A stretch of DNA of 64,000 bases from Candidatus Agathobaculum merdipullorum (GTDB lineage Bacteria; Bacillota; Clostridia; Oscillospirales; Butyricicoccaceae), in the NCBI GenBank assembly GCA_019115185.1, contig DXDZ01000008.1, positions 1 through 64,000 of the forward strand, read 5' to 3'. Positions 18,349 to 28,761 of this stretch are shown here, in pieces; positions within the stretch are counted from its first letter, which is position 1; each line of letters begins with the position of its first letter. The position numbers and the translations under genes are program-made. The notes beneath the pieces are model-generated. The model was given only the letters and a program-made list of their open reading frames with translations. It was not told where the DNA came from and did no database searches.

Positions 18349-20594
18349 TCTTCTGCCTCCTCCTTTTTGTTTTGAATGCCGAGCAGAATGGCTGCGCCGT
18401 GCACATTTTCATGCTCACGCTCACGCAGCAGCTTGGCGTTGCGCCGCACTTCCTCATCCAGCGCACCGGACAGGCATTTGTCGATCATAGCGCACAGCTC
18501 GTCCGCGCGCACCTCGCGCAGCTGCAAACACGTGCTGCTGCCGATGTACTTGAGAAAGCTGTCCACTTTGATATCATAGCTCATGCCGACGACCGGCACG
18601 CCCTGTCCCGCCGAGAACATCAGCGAGTGCAGCCGGATACCGACCACGGTTTTCATACGCGCAAGGATACCGATGGTCACCTCAATCGGCTGGCGCGTGC
18701 GCACCGCATACCACGGACAGTGCAGCAGGGTGCCCACCCGCTCGGCGGGCGTCAAGTCGCTGGGAAACTCAATCGGTACAAATACCGGCGTCAAACCATG
18801 CTTTTCATAGGCATAATCCGCTGCTGCCGCGATGGCGGGCAGCGCAGCGTCCAGTCCCTTCCAGTTGCGCAAACCGAAGCCGATATAGCGTCCATTCGGA
18901 TCGATGCCGCTCTGCTCCATGGCCAGCGACACCACCTCATACGGCGCCGCATTCAGAATGATGGTCGGGTCGGCGGATACGCGGATATCCGGCCGGGTCA
19001 CGCCCATGCGTGCCAGTTCCTGCTTGGAATTTTCGTCGCGCAGCGTGATGCGGTCCACCGATCCGTCGATGGTTTTGGCCGCCATGGCGCGGTTGCCCGC
19101 ACGGTTGATCGGGCCAATGCCGCAGCCGTACATCATCACCTTGCAGCCACGCTTTTTCGCCGCGCGCAGCGTGTAGCAGTAATACCAGATCGAACGGGTC
19201 GAGGTTACGTCCTGCATCAGCGTACCGCCACCGTTAATATAAAGCGCCGCATGGCGGAACCGTCGCAGGATGGAAAAGATGTTAAACGTATACACCGCGC
19301 CTGTGCGGTAGGTCAGACGAGTCTCCTGCGGGCGGCGGGACATGACGCAAATCGTGCGTTCGGGGGCAAGTGCGCGCATCTCCTGCACGATCGCCTCCAG
19401 AATCGCGTCATCGCCCGCATTGCCGCGACCGTATGCGCCGCAGATAACAATGCTCTCGCGCTCATTTTTCGGGCGGTGGAAGCGAGCAAGCACATGGCGG
19501 TAGTTAGCCTCCTGCCGCTCACACATCTTATCCTTGGAAAAATCGCGCGATGCCTTTTCATACAGTGCCTGCGCAAAGGTTTGACGTAGTTCGGCGTCGT
19601 TTGCCAGCCGCACCATGTATTCGCTCAGCTTTTTATCATCCCCAACCGGGAAAATATAGCCATTTTCACCCGTATCAATCAGCTCGGGCATACCGCCGAC
19701 ATTCGAACAAATGGTCGCGCAACCTGCGCAAACGCCCTCGAGAATGGAATACGGAAAGGTTTCGGACACAGAGGACAGCAGGTTGATATCCATGGCACGG
19801 AAAAACGGCTCGACCGGCGACACCCAGCCGCAGAATGTCACGCGATCGGTGACACCCAGCTGTGCGCACAGCTTTTTGAGCATTTCTTCATCCTCGCCCT
19901 CGCCCGCAATGAACAGACGCAGCTGCGGTGCGTCATGCAAGGCTGCGGCAAAGGCGCGCACGGTGGTCGCGATGTCCTTGACCGCCGTCAGGCGCGCGGC
20001 GATGCCGCACAGCACATCTCCGTCCTCGATTTCCGCGCCATAGTGCTCTTTCAGGTACTGTGCGCGGTCAAACTCGCCCTCCGGACGGTGAAACTCCATG
20101 CCGTTATAGATTTTCACGATGCGTTCCGGGTCGAAGCCGCGCTCGATCAGGGTGCGCGCCATGCGGTCGGCCACCGGCTGATAAAAGTCCAGAAAGCGCA
20201 GCGCCACCGCATTTGCCGCGCCGAACGTATGCTGCTTGAGCGGGTTGCCGAGATAGTCCAGCTTATAATCCGAATGCACGGTTGTCAGCACCGGCACGTG
20301 GCGCGTGCGGCGCACCATCGCCCCCATCAGATTGGCGCGGCCGCCATGACAGTGGATGATATCCGGCCGGAACTGATCCACCAGATCGCGCATCGCCCGC
20401 GCCGCGCGGAACGGATTGTGCCGCTCGATCACGCGCACATCAATGCCGCGCTCGCGTGCCTCGTCCGCGAACGGGCCTGCGCGGAAGGAAATCAGCATCA
20501 CTTCATTGCGCCTGGCAAGCCCGGTGACGGTATTCATAATTTGGGTCTTGGCGCCGCCCACGTCGCCGCCGCCCATCACATGCATCACTCGCAA
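18345..20594 (-). CDS. bifunctional GT4 glycosyltransferase / CsaB-type polysaccharide pyruvyltransferase fusion
   Basis: N-terminal GT4 (MHVMGGGDVGGAKTQIMNTV...SETFPYSILEGVCAGCATICSNVGGMPELI), C-terminal pyruvyltransferase (IVICGAYGRGNAGDDAILEAIVQEM...INGGGTLMQDVTSTRSIWYY...GIRLHSLMFSAGQGVPVVGMSYDIKV). Probable TTG start with GGAGG. Confidence 0.88.
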   Translation of the reverse strand: MRVMHVMGGGDVGGAKTQIMNTVTGLARRNEVMLISFRAGPFADEARERGIDVRVIERHNPFRAARAMRDLVDQFRPDIIHCHGGRANLMGAMVRRTRHVPVLTTVHSDYKLDYLGNPLKQHTFGAANAVALRFLDFYQPVADRMARTLIERGFDPERIVKIYNGMEFHRPEGEFDRAQYLKEHYGAEIEDGDVLCGIAARLTAVKDIATTVRAFAAALHDAPQLRLFIAGEGEDEEMLKKLCAQLGVTDRVTFCGWVSPVEPFFRAMDINLLSSVSETFPYSILEGVCAGCATICSNVGGMPELIDTGENGYIFPVGDDKKLSEYMVRLANDAELRQTFAQALYEKASRDFSKDKMCERQEANYRHVLARFHRPKNERESIVICGAYGRGNAGDDAILEAIVQEMRALAPERTICVMSRRPQETRLTYRTGAVYTFNIFSILRRFRHAALYINGGGTLMQDVTSTRSIWYYCYTLRAAKKRGCKVMMYGCGIGPINRAGNRAMAAKTIDGSVDRITLRDENSKQELARMGVTRPDIRVSADPTIILNAAPYEVVSLAMEQSGIDPNGRYIGFGLRNWKGLDAALPAIAAAADYAYEKHGLTPVFVPIEFPSDLTPAERVGTLLHCPWYAVRTRQPIEVTIGILARMKTVVGIRLHSLMFSAGQGVPVVGMSYDIKVDSFLKYIGSSTCLQLREVRADELCAMIDKCLSGALDEEVRRNAKLLREREHENVHGAAILLGIQNKKEEAEE

Positions 20595-20755
20595 AACAGA
20601 TTCCTCCAAAGGACATTTTCTCACAGATACAGACAGTATAGCACGAACAGCGCACAAATGCAAAAACAAGTGCCGCTGTTTACAAACCGTTATTTGTTTT
20701 TCCTCAAAAACCATGCTATACTATAACTATCTGACCGAAAGCGAGGGTTTTTCCT

Positions 20756-22201
20756 TTGTCCTCAAAAAACACCATGACGCGCGATGCGATGCTGTTTTTG
20801 CCGGCCAAGGTCATCGAAGGCCTGCTGGTAATCGCGTGCTCGTCGCTGTATACGCATATTTTCACCGAATCCGCCGTCACGGCCTTCAACCTGACCAATA
20901 CGACCGTGCAGCTGATCTACCTGATTCTTGCCGGATGGATGGCCAACTCCGCCACCCGCTATGTCGGTGAAGAATTCCGCACCGATCAGGGCCGCGGGCT
21001 GTTCTCCACGGTTTCGACCATCTATCTGCTGCTTTGCGCCGTGGTTGCCGTTGGCTGCGTGGCAGGCGCTGTTCTTCTGCGCGACCCGGTCTATCTGGGC
21101 GGCGCGATCATGTTCTGCTCCTACACCGCCTTTCAGGTACTGAACGCGGCACTGATCCAGCTTGGCCGCATCCGGGCTTCGATCTTCTGGTCGCTGACCT
21201 CGGCGGTTCTCAAGCTCGCCGTTGCGTTTGTACTGTGCGGCGGCAAGGCAGATTACCCCCTGCCCTATCCCGCGATTTTTGCAAACACCATTGCAGACGG
21301 CGTTGCCGCAATCGGCGCGGCAATCGCGCTCAGCCTGCCGGTGGTGGTGCGGCTGCGCTTTTTCTCCAAGCCGCTTTTGCGCAGGTTTTTACAGTACGGT
21401 GTGCCGCTGATGGGCGTTTCCATCTCGGTGGCGCTGCTCAATCAAATCGACAAATATCTGGTCGTCGGTTTCTACGGCGATATTCTGTATGCCTATTACT
21501 CCCAGAACAACTCGATTGCCTCCGGTCTGTTCACGATGATCTCGGTCGGCATCATGCGCGGTGTGTACCCCGCTGTGCTGCGCGGCTGGCGTGAGGGTGG
21601 TCGGGATGCGGCCAAGCCTTTGCTTGATCAGGGTGTGCGGCTGTATCTTCTGATTGCAGTGCCCGCGGTTGCAGGACTGACCGCCGTTGCGCTGCCCATG
21701 TCACGCTTCCTGTTTGCCAAGGGATATGATGCAGGCGCACCGGTCATTGCATATACTGCGCTCGCCATGCTGTTCATGGGACTGACCGAGTACGCCAACA
21801 AAGCCTACGAGCTTGAACAGTCCACCGGTCAGGTGTTGCAAAACAGCGCAGCGGCGGCCATCATCAAAGTGATTTCCAGCGTCATTCTGCTGCGCGCTTT
21901 CGGCTTCACCGGCGGTGCCATGGGCTCGATCGTCGCCTTCGCGTCCTACTTTTTCATCACCTGCGTGCGAGTGCGTTGCCGTTTTCTGTTCCATGTACCG
22001 GCCAAAAGTCTGGCACGCATCATTGTTAGCGCCGTGCTGTGTGGCGCGGCGGCCTATGCCTGCACCCTGCTGCCGGTGAGCAACCTTGTACGCCTGATCT
22101 GCGCCGTCCCTGCGGGCGCGATCGTCTACGCTGTGTGTATCGTCGCCAGCGGCGAAGGGCGCGCGGAAATGCAGGCCGTCCTGCGCAGACTCAAACGCTA
22201 A
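20756..22201 (+). CDS. polysaccharide flippase (Wzx/MurJ-like, MOP superfamily)
   Basis: About 12-14 hydrophobic helices; RFLQYGVPLMGVSISVALLNQIDKYLVVGFYG. TTG start. Confidence 0.85.
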   Translation: MSSKNTMTRDAMLFLPAKVIEGLLVIACSSLYTHIFTESAVTAFNLTNTTVQLIYLILAGWMANSATRYVGEEFRTDQGRGLFSTVSTIYLLLCAVVAVGCVAGAVLLRDPVYLGGAIMFCSYTAFQVLNAALIQLGRIRASIFWSLTSAVLKLAVAFVLCGGKADYPLPYPAIFANTIADGVAAIGAAIALSLPVVVRLRFFSKPLLRRFLQYGVPLMGVSISVALLNQIDKYLVVGFYGDILYAYYSQNNSIASGLFTMISVGIMRGVYPAVLRGWREGGRDAAKPLLDQGVRLYLLIAVPAVAGLTAVALPMSRFLFAKGYDAGAPVIAYTALAMLFMGLTEYANKAYELEQSTGQVLQNSAAAAIIKVISSVILLRAFGFTGGAMGSIVAFASYFFITCVRVRCRFLFHVPAKSLARIIVSAVLCGAAAYACTLLPVSNLVRLICAVPAGAIVYAVCIVASGEGRAEMQAVLRRLKR

Positions 22202-22246
22202 AACCATTTTATCCGTTGGTTTTTCACCTTTTTTCTCGCAAAAAAC

Positions 22247-22275
22247 TTGTCTATCCTGCAAATCAATGGTATAAT
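22247..22275 (+). promoter_or_regulatory. sigmaA-type promoter upstream of AspRS
   Basis: TTGTCT - 17 bp - TATAAT. Confidence 0.75.
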
Positions 22276-22319
22276 ATGACCCTGTATGAAAATGCTGAAA
22301 TAGAGAGGCGTTAATAATT

Positions 22320-23645
22320 ATGGAAATGATTCACGAAGCGGGCCAGTACGTCGATACCGTAAAGCGCGTGTGCGATGCGGTTGGCAGCGAAGTCACCTTC
22401 CGCGGCACGGTGCACCGCGTGCGCGATATGTCGGACTTTGCGTTCGTCATCATGCGCGTTGAACGCGGCCTGATCCAGTGCACCTTCCAGGGGGACGAAA
22501 TCGGCAGCATCAAGCGTGCCGAAGTCAAGGACGCAATGGTACTCGAAGTCACCGGTACGGTGCGCGAAGAGCCGCGTGCCGAGCACGGCGTTGAGGTCGT
22601 GCTGAGCGCAATCAAGGTGCTCGCCCGTCCGTACGACCAGCTGCCGGTGCCGCTGGGCAAGAAGTATATGGGCCTGTCGCTCGACGTAGATCTGCCGCTG
22701 CGTCCGATCACGCTGCGTCACCCGATCAAGCAGGCGGTATTCCGCGTGCAGGGCGCGATCGCGGACGGCTTTGCGCAGTATATGCAGTCGCAGGGCTTCA
22801 CCCACATTCACACCCCTAAGATCGTCGTTGCGGGCGCAGAGGGCGGCGCAAACCTGTTCAAGCTGGATTACTTTGGCCAGCCGGCGTACCTCGCGCAGTC
22901 TCCGCAGTTCCACAAGCAGTATCTGGCCGGCGCGTTCGGCCGCGTTTTTGAGATCGGCAGCGTCTATCGCGCCGAGCGCCACAACACCTCGCGCCACCTG
23001 AACGAATATATTGGTCTGGACTTCGAGATGGCTTACATCGACTCGATGTACGACGTCATGGCGATGGAGACCGGTATGCTCAAGGCGGTCATGGCTTATG
23101 TCAAGGAGCACTGCCCGGAAGAGCTTGCACTCCTCAAGGCGGACATCCCGGAGATCACCGAGATTCCGACCATCCGTTTCCATGAGGCCAAGCAGATCAT
23201 GGAAGAAAAGTACGGCCACAAGTCCAAGAACCGTTACGACCTCAACCCGGATGAAGAAGTGCTGCTCTGCCAGTGGGCAAAGGAAGAGCACGGCAGCGAT
23301 TTCGTGTTCGTCACCCACTTCCCGTCCGCCAAGCGTCCGTTCTACGCAATGGACGATCCCGAAGATCCCAAGCTCGCTCTGTCGTTCGACCTGCTGTTCC
23401 GTGGTCTGGAGATTACGACTGGCGGCCAGCGCATCCACGACTATCAGGAGCAGATCGCAAAGCTGGAAGCGCGCAAGATGAACGTCGAGCTATTTGAGTC
23501 GTTCACCATGCTGCACAAGTACGGCATGCCCCCGCACGGCGGTCTGGGCATCGGTCTGGAGCGACTGACCATGCAGCTGCTGGGTCTGAACAACGTACGC
23601 GATGCGTCCATGTTCCCGCGCGACATGAACCGTCTCGAACCGTAA
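22320..23645 (+). CDS. aspS: aspartate--tRNA(Asp/Asn) ligase, archaeal-type
   Basis: OB-fold N-terminus, VFRVQGAIADGFAQYMQSQGFTHIHTPKIVVAGAEGGANLFKLDYFGQPAYLAQSPQFHKQYL, FEIGSVYRAERHNTSRHLNEYIGLDFEM, GGLGIGLERLTMQLLGL. Confidence 0.92.
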   Translation: MEMIHEAGQYVDTVKRVCDAVGSEVTFRGTVHRVRDMSDFAFVIMRVERGLIQCTFQGDEIGSIKRAEVKDAMVLEVTGTVREEPRAEHGVEVVLSAIKVLARPYDQLPVPLGKKYMGLSLDVDLPLRPITLRHPIKQAVFRVQGAIADGFAQYMQSQGFTHIHTPKIVVAGAEGGANLFKLDYFGQPAYLAQSPQFHKQYLAGAFGRVFEIGSVYRAERHNTSRHLNEYIGLDFEMAYIDSMYDVMAMETGMLKAVMAYVKEHCPEELALLKADIPEITEIPTIRFHEAKQIMEEKYGHKSKNRYDLNPDEEVLLCQWAKEEHGSDFVFVTHFPSAKRPFYAMDDPEDPKLALSFDLLFRGLEITTGGQRIHDYQEQIAKLEARKMNVELFESFTMLHKYGMPPHGGLGIGLERLTMQLLGLNNVRDASMFPRDMNRLEP

Positions 23646-23660
23646 GTCAACAAACGGCAA

Positions 23661-23699
23661 ACACCGTCGGAATCCACAATTCCGACGGTGTTTTTTTTG
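23661..23699 (+). terminator. intrinsic terminator after aspS
   Basis: CACCGTCGGAAT-N4-ATTCCGACGGTG followed by T8. Confidence 0.95.
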
Positions 23700-23845
23700 T
23701 TCATTTGTTTTCTTTTATTTTCCAATTCTGCGTATTTCATAGGATTTTGGTAACAAAACGGAAAAATTTTCAGGTATGCTGTCACAAAATCCCTCTGCCG
23801 TCCGTTATAACGGGTGAACATGTTCCTATGAAAGGGGGCGCAGTC

Positions 23846-24382
23846 ATGGACGCCCGCCCACTCGACGAGCGCTTTGCCGAAGGCAGCGAGGCCGCGCTCG
23901 CGGATGCAATTGCGCTGTACGGCCAGCCGCTTCTGCGATATTGTCATCATATTCTATGCGACTATCACGAAGCGCAGGACGCCGTGCAGACCACCTTTAT
24001 CAAAGCCTATGACAATCATCACCGATTCCGTCCGGGCACCAGCTTGAGTGCATGGCTCTACCGCCTTGCCTATACGACCTGCGTGGACCTGCTGCGCCAC
24101 CGCAAGCGCCAGCTGGTCACGCCGCCGCCTGTGGCTGCCGACCCGGATTACATCGGTGAGGACTTGCGCCGCGCACTCGAGACCCTATCGCCCGAGCAGC
24201 GCGCACTGGTATACAGCCGGGTCATTGAACAACGCAGCTTTGACGCACTCGCCGTGATTTACGGCAAATCTGCCGCAACCTTGCGCAAGCGATATGAACG
24301 CGCACGCAAAAAGCTGGCACAGGCGCTGCAAGGGACTCCGGCAGAAAGGAGGAGCAGAGCATATGAAACTCACACCGGATGA
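23846..24382 (+). CDS. ECF-type RNA polymerase sigma factor
   Basis: LLRYCHHILCDYHEAQDAVQTTFIKAYDNHHRF and LSPEQRALVYSRVIEQRSFDALAVIYGKSAATLRKRYERARKKL; AAAGGGGG SD. Confidence 0.9.
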   Translation: MDARPLDERFAEGSEAALADAIALYGQPLLRYCHHILCDYHEAQDAVQTTFIKAYDNHHRFRPGTSLSAWLYRLAYTTCVDLLRHRKRQLVTPPPVAADPDYIGEDLRRALETLSPEQRALVYSRVIEQRSFDALAVIYGKSAATLRKRYERARKKLAQALQGTPAERRSRAYETHTG

Positions 24383-25772
24383 TCTGCGTATTCGGCAAGC
24401 GCTGGAACAGATCGAAACCCCGATGTATGATATTGCTGGCGCTGTACGCGAGCAACGCGCCCGCCGCAGCCGTCGTATGCCGCTGCGCAGCCCGCAGCGC
24501 ATTCTGGCCGCTGTGCTTGCCGCGGTCCTCCTGACAGCGACTGCCGCCGCAGCTGTGGTGCAGTTCTCCGGCGGTTGGAACGCACTGTTCGGAAAAAATG
24601 TGATGATACCGGATGGTCTCGCCACCCCTGTACGGCAAACGCAAACCATCGACGGTTGTACCATCACATTGGAAGACGCCATTGTCAGCGAAGACGATGT
24701 TGCGGTGCTCTATTCCTTCCGCTATGCGGACAACTCCATTGTCAACAGCGGTACACGCATGACCATTTTGGGCAATTCCAATCTGCTCATGGACGGTTCG
24801 GATGAATACTGTCTATCCTCCAGCGGAATGGGGTCGATGGACAGTCAGGACCCTTCGGTGGAATATTACTACGAGGCTTTTGCGCTGTCCGAAGATCCCG
24901 GCGACCGGCAGTTGACGTTGACCATTGATCCGGCATCCTATATGGAGCAGACCGACAGCCTGCCTGCCCCGATGGATCTTGCGACAATCTACCGTTCGCA
25001 TCCGGTCTCCTATTCAGAGGAAGCCGACGGCGCACAGCGGCTCACCGCCCTGCAACAGCAGGACTGTACAAGTGTGATTTTGCCGCAGTCCTATCAATCC
25101 CCCGAAATACAATTTGCAGGCGTCGCCTTTCAGGGCGACATTCTGTGCGTTTCGCTCTGTATGCCGGAATATGATTCCTATGACAGTGAAGCAGCGCAGA
25201 TCGACGCTTTGCGGGACATCCGCACCGGCCACCTGTACTATGGCTCGCTGCACAGCTACGGCGACACGAACTCCGCCACTGAGCTTTGCGAAACCCAGTT
25301 TGAAGGGCTGAGCGAAGAGGATCTGCCCTATCTGGAGCCGCAGATCTCTTATCGGCGCTGTACCCCGCTGACCGAAACGGGCTGGTCGTTTTCCTTCTGC
25401 GCACCGAGTGCGAAAACGCTGACACGCGAGTTGAACCTAACTATGGCCGATGGTATTCGACTCAATCAGCTCACCATCACGCCGCTCGGCATCGAGCTTA
25501 CCGGCACCATGGCGGTCGATCCTGCATCCGATAATCCGCTATACTTTGACGACCAGCAGACACCGGTTGTGACGCTTGTCCTGCAGGACGGCACCACCGT
25601 ACACACGGTATCGCATGGCAACTCGCTCAGTTCGGACAGCGCAGATCCGACCACTGCGCAGTTTGGCATCGAATACCAATATCAGACCGGTTCGGAAAGC
25701 CGCCGTTTTCTGCAAACTGAAACCATTACAGCCATCCGAATCAATCATGCCACCATTTCGATAGAAGAGTAG
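24363..25772 (+). CDS. anti-sigma-like membrane protein (DUF4179-like)
   Basis: Short cytosolic N-terminus, one TM helix, large extracellular region; 20-bp overlap with the ECF sigma gene. Confidence 0.75.
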   Translation: MKLTPDDLRIRQALEQIETPMYDIAGAVREQRARRSRRMPLRSPQRILAAVLAAVLLTATAAAAVVQFSGGWNALFGKNVMIPDGLATPVRQTQTIDGCTITLEDAIVSEDDVAVLYSFRYADNSIVNSGTRMTILGNSNLLMDGSDEYCLSSSGMGSMDSQDPSVEYYYEAFALSEDPGDRQLTLTIDPASYMEQTDSLPAPMDLATIYRSHPVSYSEEADGAQRLTALQQQDCTSVILPQSYQSPEIQFAGVAFQGDILCVSLCMPEYDSYDSEAAQIDALRDIRTGHLYYGSLHSYGDTNSATELCETQFEGLSEEDLPYLEPQISYRRCTPLTETGWSFSFCAPSAKTLTRELNLTMADGIRLNQLTITPLGIELTGTMAVDPASDNPLYFDDQQTPVVTLVLQDGTTVHTVSHGNSLSSDSADPTTAQFGIEYQYQTGSESRRFLQTETITAIRINHATISIEE

Positions 25773-25831
25773 AAAGCCCCGTGGGGGGTAAATGAGGCCG
25801 GGCGGTGTGGGGCCGTTCCGGCTCGGCATAT

Positions 25832-25864
25832 AACAGCCTGCTGATGCGCAGGCTGTTCTTTTTT
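25832..25864 (+). terminator. intrinsic terminator
   Basis: ACAGCCTGC-TGAT-GCGCAGGCTGTTCTTTTTT. Confidence 0.85.
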
Positions 25865-26072
25865 GGTGATATCCTTGTTAAATTCGCACATTGCACAGTT
25901 TTACTGTTTACTTTTTGTGCATAAAATACAAGAATAATAAAGTGTGTTCCTTCTCCCGTTCCAAAATGATGAAAAAACATCGATAACGTAAAAAACACTT
26001 TTCTTTCTGTATTTTTATGCTATAATGTTAGCAGAAAAAGAATTCATTGCTTTTGAAATGGAGGTAATCATT

Positions 26073-26315
26073 ATGACCAGAGGTATCCGCGTAAAGAATA
26101 CGGATGATATCCAGAAGATTAACAAGATTGTCACCAAATACGGCTTTGATATCTGGATTCACGGCAAGAGCGGCATGGTAGATGCCAAGAGCCTGCTCGG
26201 TATGTTCCTGCTGTCTCTCAACGAGCCGCTGCAGATCGTGCTGGAAGACGACGTCGATCCGACCGCCCTGTTCAAGGATCTGGCTGACTATCTGGAGATC
26301 GAGGACGAGGAGTAA
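26073..26315 (+). CDS. HPr-like protein without the His phospho-acceptor loop
   Basis: Aligns by eye to HPr around the Ser46 region (GKSGMVDAKSLLGMFLLSLNEPLQIVLE vs [27 protein letters not shown]) but lacks GIHARPA. GGAGG SD. Confidence 0.75.
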   Translation: MTRGIRVKNTDDIQKINKIVTKYGFDIWIHGKSGMVDAKSLLGMFLLSLNEPLQIVLEDDVDPTALFKDLADYLEIEDEE

Positions 26316-26342
26316 TCCTTTCCCGCATCCGATTTACTTAAC

Positions 26343-26382
26343 AAAAAAGCACCGGAAACGCTCTCGTTTCCGGTGCTTTTTT
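26343..26382. terminator. bidirectional intrinsic terminator
   Basis: AAAAAAGCACCGGAAACG-CTCT-CGTTTCCGGTGCTTTTTT. Confidence 0.95.
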
Positions 26383-26394
26383 GCTGTTTGGTTT

Positions 26395-27459
26395 TTACAA
26401 AATCCGCAGCGTCTTAGGCGCTTCGGTCAGATTGATACAGCCATCCTCAATAACGTACAGCATATCCTCGGTACGCACGCCAAACTTCCCAGGCAGATAA
26501 ATCCCCGGTTCCGCCGTCAGGATACTGCCCGCAGGCAGCAGCGCTTCCGAGCGCGAGGATGCCGTTGGCGCTTCGTGGATTTCCAGACCCACGCCGTGAC
26601 CAAATCCATGACCGAAGGCATCCCCGTAGCCTGCCGCCTCGATCACGCGGCGCGCTGCGCCGTCCACCTCGCGGCCGGACACGCCTGCCTTGCAGCACGC
26701 GATACCTGCCAGCTGCGCATCCAGCACGATATCGTATACGCGCTGCATCTCCTCGGTCACATGGCCAACCGCGACTGTGCGCGTCATATCTGAGCAGTAA
26801 CCGTCCACAATGCAGCCGAAATCCATGGTCACAAAATCGCCCGCTTCGATCTGCTTCTCGGTCGGCACACCGTGCGGCTTGGAACTGTTCGCACCCGATA
26901 CCACGATCGGATCGAATGACATATTCTCTGCCCCATAATGCAGCATCAGATAGGTCAGACGCGCAGCGATTTCCTTTTCAGTCACGCCCACGCGGATATC
27001 GTTCATGACCTCTTCGAGCGCTTGTTCGGCAATGCGCTGCGCTGCAACGATCTTTCCGACCTCGTCATCCTCTTTGGTCACGCGCAGCCGGGCAACGCTA
27101 TCCTCCAATCGCATGGCGGTGGCATGCAGCGCCGTCGCCCAGCGGGTGTATTCCGCATGCGTCAGCGTTTCATCCTCCAGCGCTACCGTGCGCACATCGT
27201 CCTGCTCGATCAGCTCGTTGATGGCTGCGGTATAGCTGCGCCCCACGCCGATCTCGCGTACCTCAAAGTCCGTGACCGCTGCGCGCGCCGCCTCCACATA
27301 GCGGAAATCCGTATAGAACACCGCCTGCTTGGCAGACAGATACACCGCGCCCGCGGTCGAATGGAAGCCGGTCGCATAGCGACGGTTGGCCTCGCTGGTC
27401 AGCACCAGCGCGTCATACGGTGCTTCCAGCAGCAGCTCCTGTAATTCCTTTCGTTTCAT
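26395..27459 (-). CDS. M24 family Xaa-Pro aminopeptidase/dipeptidase
   Basis: VTMDFGCIVDGYCSDMTRTVAVG, GHGFGHGVGLEIHEAP, LTAEPGIYLPGKFGVRTEDM. Confidence 0.93.
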   Translation of the reverse strand: MKRKELQELLLEAPYDALVLTSEANRRYATGFHSTAGAVYLSAKQAVFYTDFRYVEAARAAVTDFEVREIGVGRSYTAAINELIEQDDVRTVALEDETLTHAEYTRWATALHATAMRLEDSVARLRVTKEDDEVGKIVAAQRIAEQALEEVMNDIRVGVTEKEIAARLTYLMLHYGAENMSFDPIVVSGANSSKPHGVPTEKQIEAGDFVTMDFGCIVDGYCSDMTRTVAVGHVTEEMQRVYDIVLDAQLAGIACCKAGVSGREVDGAARRVIEAAGYGDAFGHGFGHGVGLEIHEAPTASSRSEALLPAGSILTAEPGIYLPGKFGVRTEDMLYVIEDGCINLTEAPKTLRIL

Positions 27460-27469
27460 GGTTATCGCC

Positions 27470-27904
27470 TCACCCGATAATCGCCTTGACCGCATCCACG
27501 GCCAGCAGATAGCTATGCTTGCCGAAGCCCGCAATCACGCCCGCGCACACCGGCCCGATGACCGACTGATGCCGAAACTCCTCGCGCGCATGTACATTGG
27601 ACATGTGCACCTCCACCGCGGGCAGACGCACCGCTGCAATCGCGTCACGCAGCGCATAGCTGTAATGCGTATATGCGCCCGCGTTGATGATGATGGCGTC
27701 GCAGTCCTCGCGCGCAGCGTGAATACGATCAATGAGCGCACCCTCCGAGTTGGATTGGAACACCGCGCACTCCATCCCCAAACGCTGACATTTGTTGACC
27801 ACCTCCGCGTTGATGGCGGCAAGCGTCTCCGAGCCGTAGATACCTGGCTCACGCTGGCCGGTTAAATTGAGATTGGGTCCATGAATCAGCAGCACTTTTT
27901 TCAT
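27470..27904 (-). CDS. aroQ: type II 3-dehydroquinate dehydratase
   Basis: [69 protein letters not shown]. Confidence 0.96.
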   Translation of the reverse strand: MKKVLLIHGPNLNLTGQREPGIYGSETLAAINAEVVNKCQRLGMECAVFQSNSEGALIDRIHAAREDCDAIIINAGAYTHYSYALRDAIAAVRLPAVEVHMSNVHAREEFRHQSVIGPVCAGVIAGFGKHSYLLAVDAVKAIIG

Positions 27905-28761
27905 TTTTCTATCTCCTTGTGAAAAATTTGCATCATCGTTACCGCGTCCTCGGCCTGTGTTCCGGCCGACTCACAGATAAACGTCGGGGTATAACCGCGC
28001 GCAGCAGCCTCCTGTGCGACCGGCGCAAAGTCCGGCCCGTATTCCGTATCCGCAAAGGTCAGATGCCGCACCTCGCCCTTGGCATTGTACTCGATATGAG
28101 AAAAATGCGCATGCAGCACGCGCGTGCGCTCCACACCGATCGTGTTCTCCATCCGATCGAACAGCTGCGCCACATCCTCGCGCGTGGACATGCAGCCTCC
28201 TGTGCGGCAGTTGAGATGGCCGAAGTCGATGCAGGGCATCAGACGCTCGTCCGCCGCGACCAGCTCACAGACCTCCTCGGCTGAACCGAGCACGCTTTTC
28301 TTGCCCATGGTTTCCAGACAAACCGTGCAGCCGATCAGGTGCGCTTCGTCCAACGCGCGCAGGATGTTTTTCACGTTTTCATGCGTATTGCGCATGGCGC
28401 GCTCGCGCGTCAGCTTGCCCTGCCCACCGCAGTGTACCACCATGCGCGTCGCGCCCAGCGGCACCGCCAGCCGCGCCGTCTCCATCACATAGCCGACGTT
28501 CTTTTCCATCCGCTCGCTTTCCTCGGAGGACAGATTGATGAAATACGGCGCGTGAATGCTCATGGCGATGCCATGCTGCGCCGCCGCTGCGCCGATTTTG
28601 CGCGCAGTTTCTTCTCCGCAGCGCACGCCGCGGCCGCACTGATATTCAAACGCGGTCAGGCCCTTAGCGGCCAGCCACGCGGGCGCATCCTCGCTTTTCT
28701 TGAAGCCCTCGGCGGCAAAGGACTCGGAATTGCCCGCCGGGCCGAATCTCGCTTCACTCAT
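27901..28761 (-). CDS. endonuclease IV/xylose isomerase-like TIM barrel protein
   Basis: [74 protein letters not shown]. Confidence 0.85.
   Translation of the reverse strand: MSEARFGPAGNSESFAAEGFKKSEDAPAWLAAKGLTAFEYQCGRGVRCGEETARKIGAAAAQHGIAMSIHAPYFINLSSEESERMEKNVGYVMETARLAVPLGATRMVVHCGGQGKLTRERAMRNTHENVKNILRALDEAHLIGCTVCLETMGKKSVLGSAEEVCELVAADERLMPCIDFGHLNCRTGGCMSTREDVAQLFDRMENTIGVERTRVLHAHFSHIEYNAKGEVRHLTFADTEYGPDFAPVAQEAAARGYTPTFICESAGTQAEDAVTMMQIFHKEIEK

Noticed and set aside
25780-25831. Short ORF MRPGGVGPFRLGI after the DUF4179-like gene with a G-rich upstream
   Set aside because: Only 13 codons in a G-rich stretch; no support beyond a possible SD.
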